Positions 5,589-6,543 of a DNA stretch of 6,543 nucleotides are shown here, one piece after another; the first letter of the stretch is position 1; every line of letters starts with the position of its first letter. The notes under the pieces were generated by a model. That model was given only the letters and a program-made list of their open reading frames with translations. It ran no database searches and had not been told where the DNA came from. Origin of the DNA: Coriobacteriales bacterium (lineage in GTDB: Bacteria > Actinomycetota > Coriobacteriia > Coriobacteriales > UBA8131); the NCBI GenBank assembly GCA_031272005.1, contig JAISUQ010000182.1, positions 1 through 6,543 on the forward strand. The letters are read 5' to 3'. The position numbers and the translations under genes are program-made.

Positions 5589-5724
5589 TCAGTAATGAAT
5601 TCTTGTGTACAACTTGTTTTCTCAGAAGTGCCCAGTGCCGATGCATGCCCCACCTGGTGCGTCAGGTTTCCATTTTCTCTATGCTATTTTCCTCCCATCA
5701 CCTTGGCGATGACTCCAGCTGACA
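5589..5724. other. AT-rich stretch with no supported gene
   Basis: I see no convincing coding region, RNA gene or promoter here on either strand. It separates the unknown gene fragment from the second copy of the oxidoreductase 3' repeat and is bounded by the 30-bp direct repeat on its right side. Confidence 0.4.
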
Positions 5725-5754
5725 TGCCGCCACCTGGAGGCGGAGTTTGTCTGA
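5710..5754 (+). pseudogene. 30-bp repeat, copy 2: remnant of a second oxidoreductase 3' end
   Basis: Positions 5725-5754 match 29 of 30 bases of the end of the oxidoreductase gene, including the stop codon. The similarity continues weakly upstream: the same frame reads LQLTCRHLEAEFV, compared with AQLVCRHLDAEFV in the intact gene, and is closed by a TGA at 5710-5712. The Asp-to-Glu and Val-to-Thr changes suggest a diverged paralogue whose body was deleted. In copy 2 the hairpin CCGCC-ACCTGGA-GGCGG is perfect, so a mobile palindromic repeat is the alternative. Confidence 0.5.
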
Positions 5755-5790
5755 GAAACACGGGGCAGTCATTACTTCCCTGAAGCAGGC

Positions 5791-5859
5791 TCAAGTAAAC
5801 AAATCATCCATGGTCAGGAAGTCCTGAACGATTGCCTTCAAATTATCACAGCGGATTTT
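5791..5859 (-). pseudogene. C-terminal-like fragment of an unknown minus-strand gene
   Basis: A short minus-strand frame reads IRCDNLKAIVQDFLTMDD and ends with TGA at 5791-5793, looking like the helical tail of a real protein. It is closed upstream by a stop within the palindromic repeat at 5849-5885. A neighbouring frame ending in AAEYANLLKNPL stops at 5846, so a single-base shift would join the two into one longer tail. I infer a decayed gene interrupted or shifted by the repeat. The family is not recognised. Confidence 0.3.
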
Positions 5860-5885
5860 TCAATAAATTCGCATATTCCGCTGCA
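5849..5885. repeat. 37-bp palindromic repeat, copy 1
   Basis: This unit begins CAGCGGATTTTTCAAT and ends TCCGCTGCA, so its ends form a 7-bp stem (5849-5855 with 5877-5883). It matches copy 2 at 5922-5958 in 31 of 37 positions, with both arms offset by exactly 73 bp. The differences are confined to the loop and inner stem. Confidence 0.7.
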
Positions 5886-5912
5886 TCTTTAAGCTGTTTT
5901 AGCAAATACGAT

Positions 5913-5963
5913 TGGATTACGCAGCGGATTTTTCAATTTTTTCCCAAAATCCGCTGCAATCCA
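5913..5963. repeat. 37-bp palindromic repeat, copy 2, with long stem-loop
   Basis: GCAGCGGATTTT (5921-5932) pairs perfectly with AAAATCCGCTGC (5946-5957) around a 13-base AT-rich loop. After a two-base bulge the stem extends with TGGATT (5913-5918) and AATCCA (5958-5963), giving 18 base pairs in all. On the plus strand T-runs lie in the loop, not after the stem, so it is not a typical terminator. It may be a member of an interspersed palindromic repeat family. Confidence 0.7.
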
Positions 5964-6081
5964 CTGGCAACTGGCAGTCTGCGTCATCTATATCAGGATA
6001 GTCTATGCAGATACCCCTGGCGTCCTCAGCAGTGAACTGCCAGTGTGGCTTGTCTTTCGAATGCTCGGCTGCCGTCGCCGG
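5917..6081 (-). other. Unresolved minus-strand open stretch
   Basis: The minus strand stays open across this stretch and well beyond, with natural-looking sequence such as PHWQFTAEDARGICIDYPD, ending at TAA (5917-5919) inside the palindromic repeat. Farther upstream the same frame runs antisense to a better-supported transposase fragment, so at most the part below about 6081 could be genuine. There is no clear start or ribosome site and no family that I recognise. It may be another gene remnant or chance. Confidence 0.2.
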
Positions 6082-6082
6082 C

Positions 6083-6181
6083 AACTTATCCAGAAGGCGC
6101 AGAAGCGAGGTGCGCCAAGGCGTTGACATGGACAGGGAGGACTTCGAGCGAGTGCTGGAGATAATCCGCCCGGTGCTGACT
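6083..6181 (+). pseudogene. IS30-family transposase fragment A
   Basis: The plus strand encodes RRRSEVRQGVDMDREDFERV followed by LEIIRPVLT. This resembles the region just before the helix-turn-helix in IS30-type transposases, where a serine/arginine-glycine motif precedes a helix and IxPLxxxGxSPYxI. The match breaks off after IIRPVLT, where the expected SPYEI sequence is missing, and the frame continues into unrelated sequence. A 36-bp part (6143-6178) is homologous to fragment B. Upstream residues include several cysteines (CQCGLSFEC), which could be the relic of the zinc-binding region of such transposases, but that is weak. Confidence 0.45.
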
Positions 6182-6263
6182 ATTCGGAAAAACCCATTAC
6201 AAAGAATAACCGGAGCTGTGACTTGCCCGCCCTCTTGCGACATGATAACATTCCATTTACAAA

Positions 6264-6328
6264 GAAGCCGCTCCCGAAGCGTCACCGTTCTGGTGGTCGT
6301 GCCTGCTCAGCAGACTAGGGGCGGCTTC
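6264..6328. repeat. Long-looped inverted repeat before transposase fragment B
   Basis: GAAGCCGCTCC (6264-6274) pairs with GGGGCGGCTTC (6318-6328), 11 bp with one G-T pair. The 43-base loop contains a smaller hairpin CACC-gttct-GGTG. It precedes the transposase fragment by about 40 bp and is followed by a weak T-rich stretch (ctttgtcaattt), so a terminator protecting a mobile element from outside transcription is possible. Confidence 0.35.
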
Positions 6329-6368
6329 GCCTTTGTCAATTTGTGCTGACGAGCTGCTAAGGATTTAA

Positions 6369-6543
6369 CTTGGTATCCTCCGGTGCGAGCGCATACTGGC
6401 ATCAATCCGCCCGGCACTGGCACGCGGCCTGTCGCCCTATGAGATATCGATTGCCTATACGGACAAGGTCGGTGTCTCCGCCGCCACGCTGTACCGCTGG
6501 ATAGAGCGTGGCTATGGTGGCATGGCCAACATCGAGCTGAAGC
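6369..6543 (+). pseudogene. IS30-family transposase fragment B, continues past the window
   Basis: The open frame reads CERILASIRPALARGLSPYE, then ISIAYTDKVGVSAATLYRWI and ERGYGGMANIELK to the window end. GxSPYEI, GVSxxTLYRWIERG and the NIEL segment are typical of the helix-turn-helix portion of IS30-family transposases that lies before the DDE catalytic domain. There is no start codon with a ribosome site: the frame is closed by TAA at 6366-6368 and enters the family alignment in the middle, so the N-terminal part is missing. The catalytic domain should follow to the right. Whether the rest is intact cannot be seen. Confidence 0.7.

Noticed and set aside
5849..5963. The two palindromic repeats as a minimal CRISPR array
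   Set aside because: There are only two imperfect copies, with a 36-bp spacer and no cas genes; the long self-pairing and divergence in the middle do not fit CRISPR repeats.

Overview
This looks like chromosomal DNA of a bacterium with mixed gene history. My best guess is a gut-type anaerobe, possibly an actinomycete of the Coriobacteriia kind. The guess rests on the style of the FAD:protein FMN transferase, the phytoene-desaturase-like flavoprotein, the AAA/DUF4143 ATPase and the IS30-type transposase remnants. It is an inference from remembered family members; no taxonomic marker is present. The three genes in the middle are GC-rich, while the flanks and about 5.4-6.0 kb are more AT-rich and full of repeats and gene fragments.

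Layout. Positions 1-245 are non-coding and carry a cluster of TTGCACTTCGG repeats that resembles the end of an IS21-type transposon, three TGCTGCTAA repeats, and a 17-bp direct repeat that runs into an extended -10 promoter. An intact ATPase gene follows (287-1540, +). It converges on an apbE-type FMN transferase gene (1636-2745, -), with a short repeat-rich gap between them. The 349-bp divergent intergenic region (2746-3094) holds two perfect stem-loops, tandem repeats and a clear promoter with two palindromes. That promoter drives a tight two-gene operon: a TetR repressor (3095-3670, +) and, 11 bp later, a phytoene-desaturase-like FAD oxidoreductase (3682-5361, +). The oxidoreductase has an unusual leader of about 75 residues containing eight pentapeptide repeats.

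From 5362 to 6543 I find no intact gene. The stretch is a graveyard: a 30-bp near-exact copy of the oxidoreductase 3' end, fragments of unknown minus-strand genes, two 37-bp palindromic repeats exactly 73 bp apart, and two IS30-family transposase fragments on the plus strand. The second fragment runs off the window.

How the genes may work together. The TetR protein most likely represses itself and the flavoprotein by binding the palindromes at its promoter, and is released by a small hydrophobic ligand, perhaps the substrate of the oxidoreductase. The divergent apbE gene makes a covalent flavinylation enzyme. No FMN-binding-domain target is visible here, so a functional link with the oxidoreductase is only suggested by proximity. 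The ATPase looks like independent cargo. I did not find a clearly new multi-gene system. The most distinctive items are the pentapeptide-repeat leader, the palindromic control region of the TetR operon, and the repeat-driven decay downstream.
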